A stretch of DNA of 64,000 nt from Myxococcales bacterium. GTDB taxonomy: Bacteria > Myxococcota_A > Polyangia > Haliangiales > Haliangiaceae. Below the pieces are notes generated by a model, which saw only the letters and a list, made by a program, of their open reading frames with translations, was not told the DNA's origin and made no database searches. Below are positions 38,748-49,000 of the stretch, in pieces; position 1 is the first letter of the stretch, and each line of letters opens with the position of its first letter. Position numbers and translations under genes: made by a program. The stretch is from NCBI GenBank assembly GCA_016706545.1, contig JADJJK010000020.1:62001-126000 (forward strand), written 5' to 3'.

Positions 38748-40499
38748 TCAGCGCGCGCAGTCGTTGCGCAGCACGGACAGCAGGCCAAGGAGCGAAGCGT
38801 TGTAGTCGATGGCGTACTCGTTGGTCGCGTACGAGCGCCGGTCATCGACCCAGCTCCGCGCCCCCAGGTGCCGGGGCGCGATGTTGGATTGCTCGGCCTC
38901 GTTGGGCCCGCCCACGAACAACCCGGGGATCTCCACGCGCGCCGCCTCGCCGAAGATGTGGGTCACGTTGCGCACCGCCCGCTCGCCCACGCCGCTGACA
39001 AACGAGGTGCCGAAGTGGTTGCGCCCCAGCAGGTAGTGGAGCTGGTCGCGCGCCGCCGCCAAGAGCTCCGGCCGCCGCGTCAGTCGATGCGCCAGGCACA
39101 TCAACACGCCCTCCTCCGCCGTCATCTTGTTGGAGCCCCAGACAAACCGCTGATTGGCGATGCGATACCCGCCGCGGCGGACCTGCGCGAGCGGCGCCTG
39201 CGCGCGCCTGGCCAGCCGCGCGCCGATGATCCGCGCCAGCTCGCGTTGCTTGGCCAGCGCCGGGTGCCAGACGAAGTAGGACAGGGCGAGCAACGATGCG
39301 TCCTTCCACTCGTAGAGGTTCACCGGCGCCTGCCGCGCCAGCTCGGTGGCCGTCGCCAACCATGACGCCTCCCCGGTGGTGATGGCGAGCTCGGTGGCGG
39401 CCCAGAGCCGGTCGTCCCGGTCGTGCAGCAGAGACGCCTCGCGGTCGACCTCGTTGCTGCGATACGGCCCCGATCCCGAGTCATCGCCCTCGCGCCAGTC
39501 AAACACCTGCTCCGGTTGCGTCGCCAGCCAGGCCCACGCGCGACGCGCCGCCGCCAGGTACCGCTCCGCGTCGCGCGGATGCGTGGGGCGATACAGCCGC
39601 GCCGCCAGGGCCCACGCCGCGGCCGCCTTGGCGGTCTCCGGCGAGGTCACCCCATGGACGTAGCGCACCTGCGAGTCGTCCTCGGGCAGGAGCCGCTTGG
39701 GCCACTCCTTGCCGCCCACCTTGCGATACACCGCGCCATCCGCGCGCTGCATCTTGAGCATCCAGTCAAGGCCCACCTTCATCTCGTCGAGCACGTCCGG
39801 AACGCCATTGCCGCTCTCCGGAATGTCGAGGTCATCGAAGGCAAAGCGCGCGGGCTCGCGCTCGTATGCGTGAAGCACCCGGCCGATGGACACCGCCGTC
39901 GTCGCCACGTACTTGCCGTAGTCGCCAGCGTCGTGCCAGCCGCCGGACGCCTCCCACGACGCGCCGGCGTTCGGCAGCTTGCCGTCCCCCAGGTGACAGG
40001 CGCCGTGGTGGATCCCGGTGAGGCGGTCATCGAGCGCGTGGCCGCAGCGCTGCAGGTAGAAGGAGCGCAGCAGCAGCCGCTCCAGCGAGCCATGCACCTC
40101 CGGCCCCACCGCGAACGTCGGCGAGCGGAGGTCGCCCACCCGCACCACGTACTCGCCCGCGGTTCGCAGCGGCGGCACCCGGATGACCGCGAGCGTGTCG
40201 CCGGTGTCCGGATCCAGCTTGCTGCGCCCCACCGGCGCGCGCGCCACCACCTCGCCGCTGGCCACCTCGATGACCTCCGCGCGGCTGGCCGGCCGCATGG
40301 TCGCCGGGCCGATCACGAACACCTCGAAGGACCAGTGCCCTGGCACTCCCGCCTGGTTTAGCACCACCTGAGGATCCACCAGCGCGCTCGACGACGGCCG
40401 AGGCGCGATGGCCTGCGACCTCCCCGGCGGCGCCGCCGACAGCGGCGTCAGCACCGCGGTCAAGAGCGGCAACGCGGACAGCGAACAGAGCAGCTTCAT
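38748..40499 (-). CDS. secreted glycoside hydrolase family 9 (cellulase-like)
   Basis: The 583-residue protein has a signal peptide (about 1-22), a CelD_N-type Ig-like domain (about 38-125; VVLNQAGVPGHWSFEVFV) and a GH9 (alpha/alpha)6 barrel. The catalytic Asp motif GGWHDAGDYGKY and the catalytic Glu motif YATNEYAIDYN are both present. Activity on beta-1,4-glucan is expected. It may act on the local polymer, like BcsZ in cellulose operons, or on plant cellulose. The ATG at 40499 begins the signal peptide; a GTG 12 codons upstream is also open. Confidence 0.93.
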   Translation of the reverse strand: MKLLCSLSALPLLTAVLTPLSAAPPGRSQAIAPRPSSSALVDPQVVLNQAGVPGHWSFEVFVIGPATMRPASRAEVIEVASGEVVARAPVGRSKLDPDTGDTLAVIRVPPLRTAGEYVVRVGDLRSPTFAVGPEVHGSLERLLLRSFYLQRCGHALDDRLTGIHHGACHLGDGKLPNAGASWEASGGWHDAGDYGKYVATTAVSIGRVLHAYEREPARFAFDDLDIPESGNGVPDVLDEMKVGLDWMLKMQRADGAVYRKVGGKEWPKRLLPEDDSQVRYVHGVTSPETAKAAAAWALAARLYRPTHPRDAERYLAAARRAWAWLATQPEQVFDWREGDDSGSGPYRSNEVDREASLLHDRDDRLWAATELAITTGEASWLATATELARQAPVNLYEWKDASLLALSYFVWHPALAKQRELARIIGARLARRAQAPLAQVRRGGYRIANQRFVWGSNKMTAEEGVLMCLAHRLTRRPELLAAARDQLHYLLGRNHFGTSFVSGVGERAVRNVTHIFGEAARVEIPGLFVGGPNEAEQSNIAPRHLGARSWVDDRRSYATNEYAIDYNASLLGLLSVLRNDCAR

Positions 40500-40644
40500 G
40501 AGGCAACGGATCGGCCGTTGCCGCTGCCATTGCACCGTCCACCCGCCGCGCGAGCCCGCGATTTCCGCGCGTGCGAAGAACGAGCAAGATTCTCTCCCAG
40601 CCGACCGCGAGAGGATGGGATGGCACGCATGCTACCTATAGGGC

Positions 40645-40959
40645 GTGCCCGCTGCGCTCGTCCCGCTGCCTCTGCTGACGTTGGCCGCCGTCGTCGTCGT
40701 CGCCAACGGGATCGCGTGGGCGGCGTTTCGCATCGACAAGGCGGCCGCCAGCGCCGGCCGCCGCCGCATCTCCGAGCGCAGCTTGCTGATCCTCACCGCG
40801 CTCGGCGGGCTCGGCGCGCTCTGGGCCATGGTGGGCCACCGCCGCCGCCACAAGACGCGCAAGCCTCGCTTCGTGATCGCCGCCGTGCTCGCCGCCGCCG
40901 CCCAGCTCGCCGCGCTGATGTACCTGCTCGCGCCCGCCGCGTGGTCCATCCTGCGCTGA
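40645..40959 (+). CDS. DUF1294 small membrane protein
   Basis: The 104-residue protein (GTG start) matches DUF1294: NGIAWAAFRIDKAAA, RRISERSLLILTALGG, and GHRRRHKTRKPRF after the second helix. It has three hydrophobic segments. The function is unknown. Confidence 0.8.
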   Translation: MPAALVPLPLLTLAAVVVVANGIAWAAFRIDKAAASAGRRRISERSLLILTALGGLGALWAMVGHRRRHKTRKPRFVIAAVLAAAAQLAALMYLLAPAAWSILR

Positions 40960-41027
40960 GCGCGCGGTCGAGTCGCCGCCGCGCCCGCGCCGTCGCGATC
41001 ACTGCCTCGCCCGCGCCGCCCCAAAGG

Positions 41028-41065
41028 AGCGCGAGCCGCGCGAGCCGCGCGAGCCGCGCGAGCTG
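41028..41065. repeat. 9-bp tandem repeat
   Basis: About four copies of cgcgagccg lie in the spacer between the DUF1294 and lipase genes. Confidence 0.8.
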
Positions 41066-41165
41066 CCCGCGCGTCATGCGCTGTAATCGGCCGTCATGGT
41101 CAGGAGAACTCCTCAGCCGCTAGCCTGGCGACTCGATAGCACCACCGCGGAGCCCCCGGAGCCCC

Positions 41166-42191
41166 ATGACCACGACCTTCGCCTTCAACACCCTCCTGCA
41201 GCCAGCAAGCACCACCATCCAGAGCGCCCCCAGCGGCTTTGACCCGCAGGTCGCGTTCTTCCTCGCCAGCGCCACCGCCGCGGTGGTGCAGCTCTTCGCG
41301 CAGGGCAGCACGACCCTGTCGCCGGCCATGCTGGCCGCGCTCCCGCTCGCCGGCGGCGCCGCCAGCTATCAGCAGCTCGCCACGCTGTCCACGTCCGAGG
41401 AGCTGGGCCTTGGCAGCAGCCCCGCCACCACCACCCAGCCGTCCTCCACCCCCGGCGAGTTCATGCAGACGACGATCGGCGTCGCCTTGCAGGCGCTCGA
41501 CTCGAGCCAGAACCCGCTGTTCACGGTGATCGCCTTGCGCGGCACCCAGACCTACTCCGAGTGGGTCAATGATCTGACCGCGATCCCCCAGGGCTTCGCG
41601 CTCGCGTTCAACGTGGGCTCCGTCCACTCCGGCTTCTACACCGTGTACACCACCGGCCCCAACGGCCTCGCCGCCAGCCCAGGCCAGGCGCGCCCGCCCG
41701 GCTCGCTCGCCGCGCAGATCTTGTCCCTCGTCACCGCGAGTAGCTGGCCCTCCAAGGTGCCCCTGTTCGTCACCGGCCACAGCCTGGGCGCCGCGCTCGC
41801 CGAGCTGTGCGCGATGGACCTCGTCAGCAACGCCCAGAGCCACTTCTCTTCGCTGACCATGATCAACTTCGCGCCGCCGCGCGTCTCGGCAGGCTTCCTC
41901 GATCAGGGCAGCACGTTGCCCGCGGATCTCTATGATCCCACCAAGTTCATGACCAACTTCCAGGCCAAGGTCCCCTCGAGCTACTCCGTGGTGAACGCCG
42001 CAGACCTGGTGCCCGTCCTGCCGCCCACCCTGGGCAAGGCGTCCGCCATCCAGATCGAGTTCTTCCCGGCCGTGGCCGCCAGCAACGTCATCATGTACTG
42101 CGCCCAGCTCGGGACGATCGGCAACAACCACGAGCTGACGCTGAACTACCTGCCGTACATGGCCGCGCTCGCCGCAGGCTTCTCGACGTAG
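41166..42191 (+). CDS. class 3 lipase-like alpha/beta hydrolase
   Basis: The 341-residue protein has the nucleophile elbow VTGHSLGAALAELCAMDL with Ser206, and the earlier FTVIALRGTQTYSEWVNDL typical of lipase_3 proteins. A later Asp (VNAADLVP) and His (NNHELTL) can complete the triad. No signal peptide is evident. The substrate is unknown. Confidence 0.85.
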   Translation: MTTTFAFNTLLQPASTTIQSAPSGFDPQVAFFLASATAAVVQLFAQGSTTLSPAMLAALPLAGGAASYQQLATLSTSEELGLGSSPATTTQPSSTPGEFMQTTIGVALQALDSSQNPLFTVIALRGTQTYSEWVNDLTAIPQGFALAFNVGSVHSGFYTVYTTGPNGLAASPGQARPPGSLAAQILSLVTASSWPSKVPLFVTGHSLGAALAELCAMDLVSNAQSHFSSLTMINFAPPRVSAGFLDQGSTLPADLYDPTKFMTNFQAKVPSSYSVVNAADLVPVLPPTLGKASAIQIEFFPAVAASNVIMYCAQLGTIGNNHELTLNYLPYMAALAAGFST

Positions 42192-42216
42192 CGGCCTGCG
42201 CGCTGCGCGGCCCGCC

Positions 42217-43518
42217 ATGATCAGGCAATATCCGCTCATGCGGGTAGGTCTACAAAGCTGGGGCACCGAAGGAGATATTCGTCCGTTCTTCGCGCTCGCC
42301 CGCGCTCTCGAGCAGCGCGGACACGAGGTCCGCTTGCTGTACACGAACGTCGAGGGGCGAGACCTGTCGGAGCTTGGCCGCGGGCTTGGCGGCGCGGTGA
42401 CGCACGTCGGCGCCGCGTACCTCCAGGCCCAGCGCGAGCGGCTCGACGCGCAGGCCAGCGAGAACCTGCGCATCAGAAACCCCATCACCCAGCTCGAGCG
42501 CATCTTCGCCCAGACCATGGATCCCGTCGCGGACGAGATGTTCCAGGCCAGCCGGGAGCTGGCCGCCTGGGCGGACCTCACCGTCCTGCATTTCCTCGCT
42601 CACCCCGCGGCGACCGCCGCCGAAGAGAAAGGGCGCCCCTTCGCCTGGGTCGCCTTCGCGCCCGTGCATCCCACGCGCACGCACCCGCCCATCGGCGCGC
42701 CTCGCCTCGGCGCCTGGGGCAACGCCGCCCTGTGGTCGCTGGCCGACCGCGCGATGGAGTCCATCCTCGCTCGCCGCGTCAACGCCGTGCGCGCCACCGC
42801 TGGCCTGCCCCCCGTACGCCGCGTGGTCCGCGCCCTGCGCGAGCGCGCGTGCGGCGCCCTGCTGGCCATCTCGCCCGCGATCTATCCTCGCCCCGCCGAC
42901 TTTCCGGATCGCCTCGAGCTCTGCGGCTTCCTCGAGCTGCCTCACGACCCAGGCGCGCTCGAGCCCGAGCTACGCAACTTCCTCGATGCCGGTCCGCCCC
43001 CTGCGTTCTTCACCCTGGGCAGCATGGGCGCCTTGCTCGAGGAGCACGCCGAGCACGCTGCGCTCGCCATGAGCCAGGCCGCCGCGCGCCTGCAGCTCCG
43101 CGCCATTGTTCAGGTGCCCCCCGCCGTCGCCGCCCGCCTCCAGCCCGCCGAACACACCTTCGTGCTCTCGCGCGCGGATCACGCTCGCGTGTTCCCGCGC
43201 TGCGCCGTCATCGTGCATCACGGCGGAGCCGGCACCACCCACGCCGCGCTGCGCGCCGGCCGCCCCTCGGTGGTGGTGCCACATCTCGCCGATCAGTTCT
43301 TCTGGGCCGACCTCCTCCATCGCCGCGGCGTCGCCGCCCCGCCCCTGCGCCGCTCCGCCCTCACCCCCGCGCGCCTCGAAGCGCGCCTCGCAGAGATCCT
43401 GCGCCAGCCTGCGTTCACCACCACCGCCGAAACCCTCGCCGCCTCCCTGACCGCGGAACCTGGCCCCGCGAAGGCCTGCGAGCTCCTCGAGCGCTTCGCT
43501 GCGTCACCCCGCGCTTGA
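42217..43518 (+). CDS. GT1/GT28-type glycosyltransferase (UDP-glucosyltransferase/MGT-like)
   Basis: The 433-residue GT-B protein opens with MRVGLQSWGTEGDIRPFFAL, the sterol-glucosyltransferase-like start, and carries the donor motif VIVHHGGAGTTHAALRAGRP followed by HLADQFFWADLL. Such enzymes add sugars to lipids, sterols or natural products. The ATG at 42238 is a good alternative start because the fold begins there. Confidence 0.9.
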   Translation: MIRQYPLMRVGLQSWGTEGDIRPFFALARALEQRGHEVRLLYTNVEGRDLSELGRGLGGAVTHVGAAYLQAQRERLDAQASENLRIRNPITQLERIFAQTMDPVADEMFQASRELAAWADLTVLHFLAHPAATAAEEKGRPFAWVAFAPVHPTRTHPPIGAPRLGAWGNAALWSLADRAMESILARRVNAVRATAGLPPVRRVVRALRERACGALLAISPAIYPRPADFPDRLELCGFLELPHDPGALEPELRNFLDAGPPPAFFTLGSMGALLEEHAEHAALAMSQAAARLQLRAIVQVPPAVAARLQPAEHTFVLSRADHARVFPRCAVIVHHGGAGTTHAALRAGRPSVVVPHLADQFFWADLLHRRGVAAPPLRRSALTPARLEARLAEILRQPAFTTTAETLAASLTAEPGPAKACELLERFAASPRA

Positions 43519-43622
43519 AGCGCTTGCGTCCCCGCCGCGCGACGCACCCGTCCACAGCTCACCTGTGCCCACCGTGCCCCCCGTGCCCACCGTGCCCCTG
43601 CCAAAACACTTCGGGCAACCCG

Positions 43623-43652
43623 TTGACAACAGAATCCGTCCCCTGCTACCTA
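43623..43652 (+). promoter_or_regulatory. possible sigma-70-type promoter of the tRNA-Ala gene
   Basis: TTGACA at 43623-43628 is followed after 18 bases by TACCTA at 43647-43652, about 38 bases upstream of the tRNA. The -35 is perfect and the -10 is weak. A second TTGACA at 43680 is too close to the tRNA to serve. Confidence 0.45.
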
Positions 43653-43689
43653 GTTGCGGCCCCGCCTTCCGGGCGTGGCTTGACAATCC

Positions 43690-43762
43690 GGGGTCGTAGC
43701 TCAGCTGGGAGAGCGCTAGAATCGCACTCTAGAGGTCTGGGGTTCGATCCCCCACGGCTCCA
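43690..43762 (+). tRNA. tRNA-Ala (anticodon CGC)
   Basis: This is a 73-base cloverleaf with acceptor GGGGTCG/CGGCTCC, in which position 3 G pairs with position 70 T, the alanine identity pair. The anticodon stem CTAGA/TCTAG holds loop ATCGCAC (anticodon CGC), and the T arm is CTGGGGTTCGATCCCCCA. CCA is not encoded. Its 3' part from the anticodon stem onward is duplicated at 56119, marking the attachment site of an integrated island. Confidence 0.96.
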
Positions 43763-43839
43763 CGGTATTTCCAAGGGTTCTGCTTAGTTGCAGAACCCTT
43801 CGAAGTTTTCGGACCCGCAGAAAGCCGTTTGCGGAACGA
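43718..43839 (+). repeat. attL direct repeat of the tRNA-Ala island
   Basis: 43718-43785 (68 bp) is identical to 56119-56186. Similarity continues with two substitutions and a small indel region to 43839/56241. The identical core covers the 3' 45 bases of the tRNA and the first part of its terminator. On the right of the core this copy is island DNA. Confidence 0.93.
43773..43800 (+). terminator. terminator-like hairpin after tRNA-Ala
   Basis: A perfect 11-bp stem AAGGGTTCTGC/GCAGAACCCTT with a 6-base loop is followed by CGAAGTTTTC. It is retained in the right att copy (56174-56201) with one change that becomes a G-U pair, so the element carries its own copy of the tRNA terminator. Confidence 0.75.
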
Positions 43840-43888
43840 TTGCGGAATAAAACGTTCCGCACCAGTAATGCAGCCCACGTTTATGGTT

Positions 43889-44958
43889 TCAAGCTGCATT
43901 GCTGCGCCCCTTTCCCCCCTCTAGAACCTGAAGCGTCCGAGCCTGTACGGCTTGGCCCACAGCGCTAGGGTTGGCGTAGCTCCGGGCCGTCGTCGTGAAC
44001 GACTCATGGCCCAGCGCATCCGCGACCGCCTTCGCCGTAACCCCAGCCTCCACCGCCAGCGATGAATGAAGCCCACGCTGACCGTGTGCAGTGACCTCAG
44101 GCACCTCCGCTTCGCGGCAGATCCGCTTCACCCACGCACGCGGCCAACCGCGCTCATGGTGACCGAAGAGCAACGCCCCTGGGCCCTTCCCTTCGCCAAC
44201 GCCGTAAGCATCGGCTGCAACTGGGACGGAACCCGAAGCGTACGTTTCCCCTTGGAGGTCTTGGCGTCAGGGATCCAAAGCAACGTGCCGTCATCATCAA
44301 GATCCCGCACGACGCGGGAGATGACCTCCGAACAGCGCATCCCCATCAGCAGCGTCATCATCGCGGCGACCGCGCCACCTTGGCCTTGATGAGCTAGCTC
44401 CGTCGCCTTGGCGAGCCACTTCCTCGCCTCATCGATCCGGAGCTGCTCCTTGCCATGGTTGCGCCGGCCGACGCCTTCGACGCCATCGAGCGGGTTCTCT
44501 GAGATCCACGACTTCTTGACACACCACTGAAGGAACGTCCTCGCTTCCGACAGCGCGTTGCGGTGGTAGTCGACCGACAACACGCCGCCATGACGCTTTG
44601 GCGCCGTACGCAACGTTTGGTAGTAGGCCGCGCAGCGCTCCGGCGTCAGCTCGATGAGCGTGACGCCAAGATCGGGGAAGAACCGGCGCAGCTTGTGCCG
44701 GGTCTGCTCGATGCTACTTGGCTTGTTCCCTTTGTCGTCGCGCATGTATGTTGCGTATGCCGTCAAAGCCTCTGCGAGGGTGGGATCTGGTGTCTCAGCA
44801 ACAATCTGGAGAGCCTCGAGTGTGCGCCGCGCTTCTTCCTCTGTTTCAAAGCAGTAACTATCGCGCGCGCCTCCTCGATGGACATGGATGATTCTGAACC
44901 CGCCTTTGTCTCGATACGGTCCGAGTACACGTTGGGTTCTTGCATTGGGTCGAGACAT
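43889..44958 (-). pseudogene. tyrosine recombinase (island integrase), frameshifted
   Basis: The N-terminal part (276 codons from ATG 44958, with AAAGGAGG upstream) holds the SAM-like core-binding domain, catalytic Arg (LLMGMRCSEV) and Lys (KTSKGKRTLRVP). The C-terminal part, in another frame ending at 43889, holds HxxR (TAHGQRGLH), GHES and the nucleophile Tyr (SYANP). A single missing G in the GGGG run (CCCC at 44176-44179 on the plus strand) would join them as AQGALLFGHHERGW. Rejoined length is about 356 residues, normal for the family. Either the gene is inactive or there is a base-call error. Confidence 0.88.
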
Positions 44959-45122
44959 TCGCCTCCTTTGCTTCCGACCCGAAATGCAATGCGAGCAGCT
45001 ACCGCAAGCGTAGCACGCCGAGCCTGTCGCGACGCAAGGTCGTCGCTCAAGCTCACAGCTGAGCGCGGTTCAGATCTCTCCTCGAAAGAAGGTGGAATTC
45101 CGGTGCTGGTCGAGTCGTTCAT
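44763..45122 (-). CDS. small unknown protein overlapping the integrase start
   Basis: This is a 119-residue frame from an ATG that overlaps the stop of the preceding gene by 4 bases (ATGA), typical of coupled genes. The first 55 codons (MNDSTSTGIPPSFEERSEPR onward) are upstream of the integrase; the rest overlaps the integrase reading frame. The overlap of about 195 bases makes the 3' half doubtful. A short basic helical segment (EEARAIVTALKQRKKRG) could be an excisionase-like piece, but this is a guess. Confidence 0.4.
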   Translation of the reverse strand: MNDSTSTGIPPSFEERSEPRSAVSLSDDLASRQARRATLAVAARIAFRVGSKGGECLDPMQEPNVYSDRIETKAGSESSMSIEEARAIVTALKQRKKRGAHSRLSRLLLRHQIPPSQRL

Positions 45123-45586
45123 GACCTCGCCTTGATACCGGGGGCAACGATCCCCCTGCCCTCCATCGGCTCGTGCAACGCTGGCGGCAGCGGAACGAGG
45201 TGGAAGCGCACGGGCGCGCTGGCCTGCGGCACTGGCTGACCCTTGGCCTGGACCAGGGAGCGGACGTGCGAGATCGCCAGGTCCAGCATGGTTTCCGTTG
45301 GGAGCGCCGGCTGCGGCTCGGCGTCGGGCGCCTCGGCGGCGGCCTGGCGCACATCGGGCGCAGACGCAAGCGCGGCCGGCGCGGCCGGCACGGTGGATTC
45401 GACGGGCGCGGCGGGCGGCAGCATCTCGCCGGGCTGGGCCTCTGCCGTGGAAATGGGCAGGGGCTGGCCCTCCTGGGCTTCGAGGGCGGCGATCAACATG
45501 CGGCACACGTCCGCGGCGGCGGCGCGTTGCTCGCGAGACGAGCCGGGCGCGATGGCGGCGGCGAGCACGGAAAGGGGCTCGGTCAT
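45119..45586 (-). CDS. small Ala/Pro-rich protein of unknown function
   Basis: The 155-residue protein starts at an ATG with AAGGAG eight bases upstream. The N-terminal helix (SREQRAAAADVCRMLIAALE) and the C-terminal segment (ETMLDLAISHVRSLVQA) flank a Pro/Ala-rich middle. It is the first of three overlapping minus-strand genes ending in the integrase, so a role in control of the island is possible. The family is not recognised. Confidence 0.6.
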   Translation of the reverse strand: MTEPLSVLAAAIAPGSSREQRAAAADVCRMLIAALEAQEGQPLPISTAEAQPGEMLPPAAPVESTVPAAPAALASAPDVRQAAAEAPDAEPQPALPTETMLDLAISHVRSLVQAKGQPVPQASAPVRFHLVPLPPALHEPMEGRGIVAPGIKARS

Positions 45587-46038
45587 GGAAGGACTCCTTG
45601 ATCGTCCATCGGATCCGATCCGATGATCCCCAGTGGCTGCCCGGCGATCACGCACTGCCCGCTGCGCCTGTGTGCCGTGGGCAGCGCCGCAGCGCTGGGC
45701 GTGTCACCCGCTGTGGGCGACAACAAGGACGGATCCCCGGTCAGGTTGAACGCTAGATCAGGCATCGGCTTCGTGACCTCCTACTAATGTTCTTGGAAGC
45801 CGAAGCCGAAACTTAGAGTCCCACCGAAATTTCTTCGCCGCGCGCGCTAACCCTCCGGATCTGGCCGCGAAACCCCGTGCATTTTCTTCGTGGCGCGATT
45901 GGGCCGAGATCTCAGGGGCAAGTCGCGGGACATGCCCGGAACATGGCACCTGAAATGAGCCGGACATCTCCGGATGAGATCGCGCCGGCTGGACGCAACA
46001 GCGACGACAGCAAGGTGCGCGCAGGCTCGCGGTACTTG
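45587..46038. other. island intergenic region
   Basis: These 452 bases lie between the end of the PNP-STAND-TPR gene and the integrase operon. The feature of note is the dyad at 45607-45625. The rest shows no convincing gene. Confidence 0.5.
45607..45625. promoter_or_regulatory. operator-like dyad upstream of the integrase operon
   Basis: CATCGGATC-C-GATCCGATG is a perfect 9-bp inverted repeat about 20 bases before the ATG of the first gene of the integrase operon. It could be the binding site of a dimeric repressor. Confidence 0.4.
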
Positions 46039-49000
46039 CTATGTAATGTTGCGCGCAGCTACGTTGGACAAGCTACGCTTGCGAAGTTCCTCAAGGTGAG
46101 CATTGAGGGACTCGGCTTCGCGCATCGCGTCGTCACCTTCGGCACCGCGTCCTGGCTGGCGGAGGATACTGCCGAGGTAGTTCAGGCTCATGACGAGGGC
46201 GGGCAGGAATGCCTCCGGGTTGCCCTCCGCCAGCCCACGACGAAGCGCCACCGCCTCTTGCGTCGTCGCCAGCGCCTCCCCCCGCTGCCCCAGCGCGCTC
46301 TGCATCCCGCTCAAGTTGTGCAGGCTGTCGGCGAGGTCGGGCAGGAACGCCTCTGGGCTCCCCTCCGCCAGCCCGCGACGAAGGGCCACCGCCTCTTGCG
46401 TCGTCACCAGCGCCGCCTCCCGCTTCCCCAGCTCGCTCTGCCAGACGCCCAGGTTGTGCAGGCTGCTGGCGAGGTCGGGCAGGAACGCCTCGGGGCTCCG
46501 CTTCGCTAACACGCGATGAAGGGCCACCGCCTCTTGCGTCATCGCCAGCGCCGCCTCCCCCTGCCCCAGCGCGCTCTGCATCGTGCCCAGGTTCTGCAGG
46601 CTGCTGGCGAGGGCGGGCACGAACGTCTCGGGGCCCCGCTCCATCAGCGCGAGATAAAGGACCGCCGCCCTTTGCGTCGTCGCCAGCGCCGCCTCCCGCT
46701 GCCCCAGCGCGCTCTGTATCGTGCCCAGGTTGGTCAGGCTCATGGCGAGGTCGGGCAGGAACGCCTCGGGGCTCCCCTCCGTCAGCGCGAGATGAAGGGC
46801 CACCGCCTCTTGCGCCATCGCCAGCGCCCCCTCCGGCTGCCCTGCCTCCCGTTGCATCATGCCCAGGTTGTTTAGGCTCATGGCGAGGTCGGGCAGGAAC
46901 GCCTCGGGGCTCCCCTCCGCCAACGCGCGAGTGAGCCCCACCGCCTCTTGCGTCGTCGCCAGCGCCGCCTCCCGCTGCCCCAGCGCACGCTGCATCGTGC
47001 CCAGGTTGTTTAGGCTCATGGCGAGGTCGGGCAGGAACGCCTCCGGGCTCCGCTCCGCCAGCGCGCGATAGTGCCCCACCGCCTCCTGCGTCGTCGCCAG
47101 CGCCGCCTCCCGCTGCCCCAGCTCGCTCTGCATCGTGCCCAGGTTGTTCAGGCTCATCGCGAGGTCGGGCAGGAACGCCTCTGGGCTCCCCTCCGTCAGC
47201 GCGAGATGAAGGGCCACCGCCTCTTGCGCCATCGCCAGCGCACCCTCCGGCTGCCCCACCTCCCGCTGCATCAATCCCAGGTTGGTCAGGCTGCTTGCGA
47301 GGGCGGGCAGGAACGCCTCGGGGCTCCGCTCCGCCAGCGCGCGATGGAGGGCCACCGCCTCTTGCGCCGTCGCCAGCGCAGACTCCCGCTGCCCCAGCGC
47401 ACGCTGCATCAATCCCAGGTTGGCCAGGCTGCCGGCGAGGTCGGACAGGAACGTCTCCGGGCTCCGCTCCGCCAACGTGCGAGTGAGCCCCACCGCCTCT
47501 TGCGTCGTCGCCAGCGCTGCCTCCCGCTGCCCCACCTCCCGCTGCATCAAGCCCAGGTTGGACAGGCTGCTGGCGAGGGCGGGCAGGAACGTCTCCGGGC
47601 TCCGCTCCGCCAGCGCGCGAGTGAGCCCCACCGCCTCTTGCGTCGTCGCCAGCGCCGTCTCCCGCTGCCCCACCTCCCGCTGCATCGCGCCCAGACTGGT
47701 CAGACTGCCGGCGAGGGCGGGCAGGAACGCCTCTGGGCTTTGCTCCGCCAGCGCGCGAGCGACCCCCACCGCTTCTTGCGTCGTCGCCAGTGCCGCCTCC
47801 CGCTGCCCCAGCGTGCTGAGATCAGTTCCATGCTGCAACATCCAGAGCAACCGCCCTGCCAGAGCCGGGGCATCATCCGGGCCAGCAACGGGAACGCCTT
47901 CGAGCATGATACGGCTTTGCCATTCGGCCACGCGCGCGAGCGACACCGCCGGGCGCGGGATGCCTTCGTCCCCCAGCGCGCGCGCGATCGCCAACGTTCC
48001 GGCCTGCTCTAGCTGCTCGGCAAGCACGTCTCCAACCACGGCATGAACGGTTCTTGTTCCCACCACCTTTGCGGCGCGCAGCGCCAACGTTGCTCGCTGC
48101 GAGATCATTGCGCAGAAGCCGCGAGATCCAGGGACGTGTTCTTTCCGGGTCCACGACAGAGATCCGTCCGAGCACGGTGAAGGCTGCAACGATCGCTTGG
48201 TCGGCTCCATCCGCACCTGCTGCGCGCTCGATCCAGTCGTCTTCCCTAGTGGTGGCCCTTTCCTGCACAAAGCGCAGGGTCATACCCTCTCCAAGCAGAT
48301 CAGGCTCCAGTGCCGGCAAGTGAGGCGAGCGGGGATCTGGATGTTGGTACAGCCTCCGAAGAGCAAAGAGAATCCGCCGCTCGTGCTCCGTTGGATCTCG
48401 CCGCTGAAGGCGCGCCACGAGACGTAGGGCCGCTTCCTCGTCGTGGATGCCACCGCGCAAGGTGGCAGCTACCACGAGCTGCCGAGCGAGCTTCCTGGTC
48501 CTGTCCCACTCCGCGGGCTCTGCAGCGCGATCCATCCAAGCTCGTTCCTCATGATCGAGCACCGCAGGAAGCACCTCCGTGGACTCAAGCTTTGCTGGCG
48601 CCCCGCCGATTGTCGACGACCTTCGCGAGCCCTCGACCGCCAGCAGTGCTGCCATGTGCAAGTACAGCGCACGCGAGTAGATCGGGTCGCCCAGGTCGAC
48701 CGTCGGCGTTGGCGGCGAAGACAGCTTCCCGTGCTTGGCGAAGGCAAGAACGGCTTCCTCCAGCACCTTCTGCCTGTCGGGCACCTTGGACGCCAGCGGC
48801 GCGAGTTGCCGCGGCGACTTGCAGGTGAGCAGCGACTCCAGCTCGGGGGCCTGGGTCAACAGCGACTGCCACCAGTCGCCGTCGTTGCGCGCAAGCAACA
48901 GCACTCGCACGCGATGTTTGGAACCCGCGAGCTGAGCTACCTCACGGAACCTGTCCGCGAGGTCGCCGCGGCTCTCGGCGTAGTCGATCACCATGATGAC

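Noticed and set aside
43680..43685. Second TTGACA as a tRNA promoter -35
   Set aside because: It lies 5 bases before the mature tRNA start, leaving no room for a -10.
44128..44173. Programmed -1 frameshift in the integrase
   Set aside because: The junction lacks a slippery A/T-rich heptamer and a clear downstream stimulatory structure, and similar breaks occur in unrelated island genes.
46150..47815. CRISPR-like array
   Set aside because: The repeats are 138 bp with no unique spacers and stay in frame within a protein; there are no cas genes.
46190..48046. Plus-strand frames with repeated LRRRQRRLPLPQ units opposite the TPR array
   Set aside because: The periodicity is the shadow of the 138-bp repeats on the minus strand, where the TPR-like reading is coherent.
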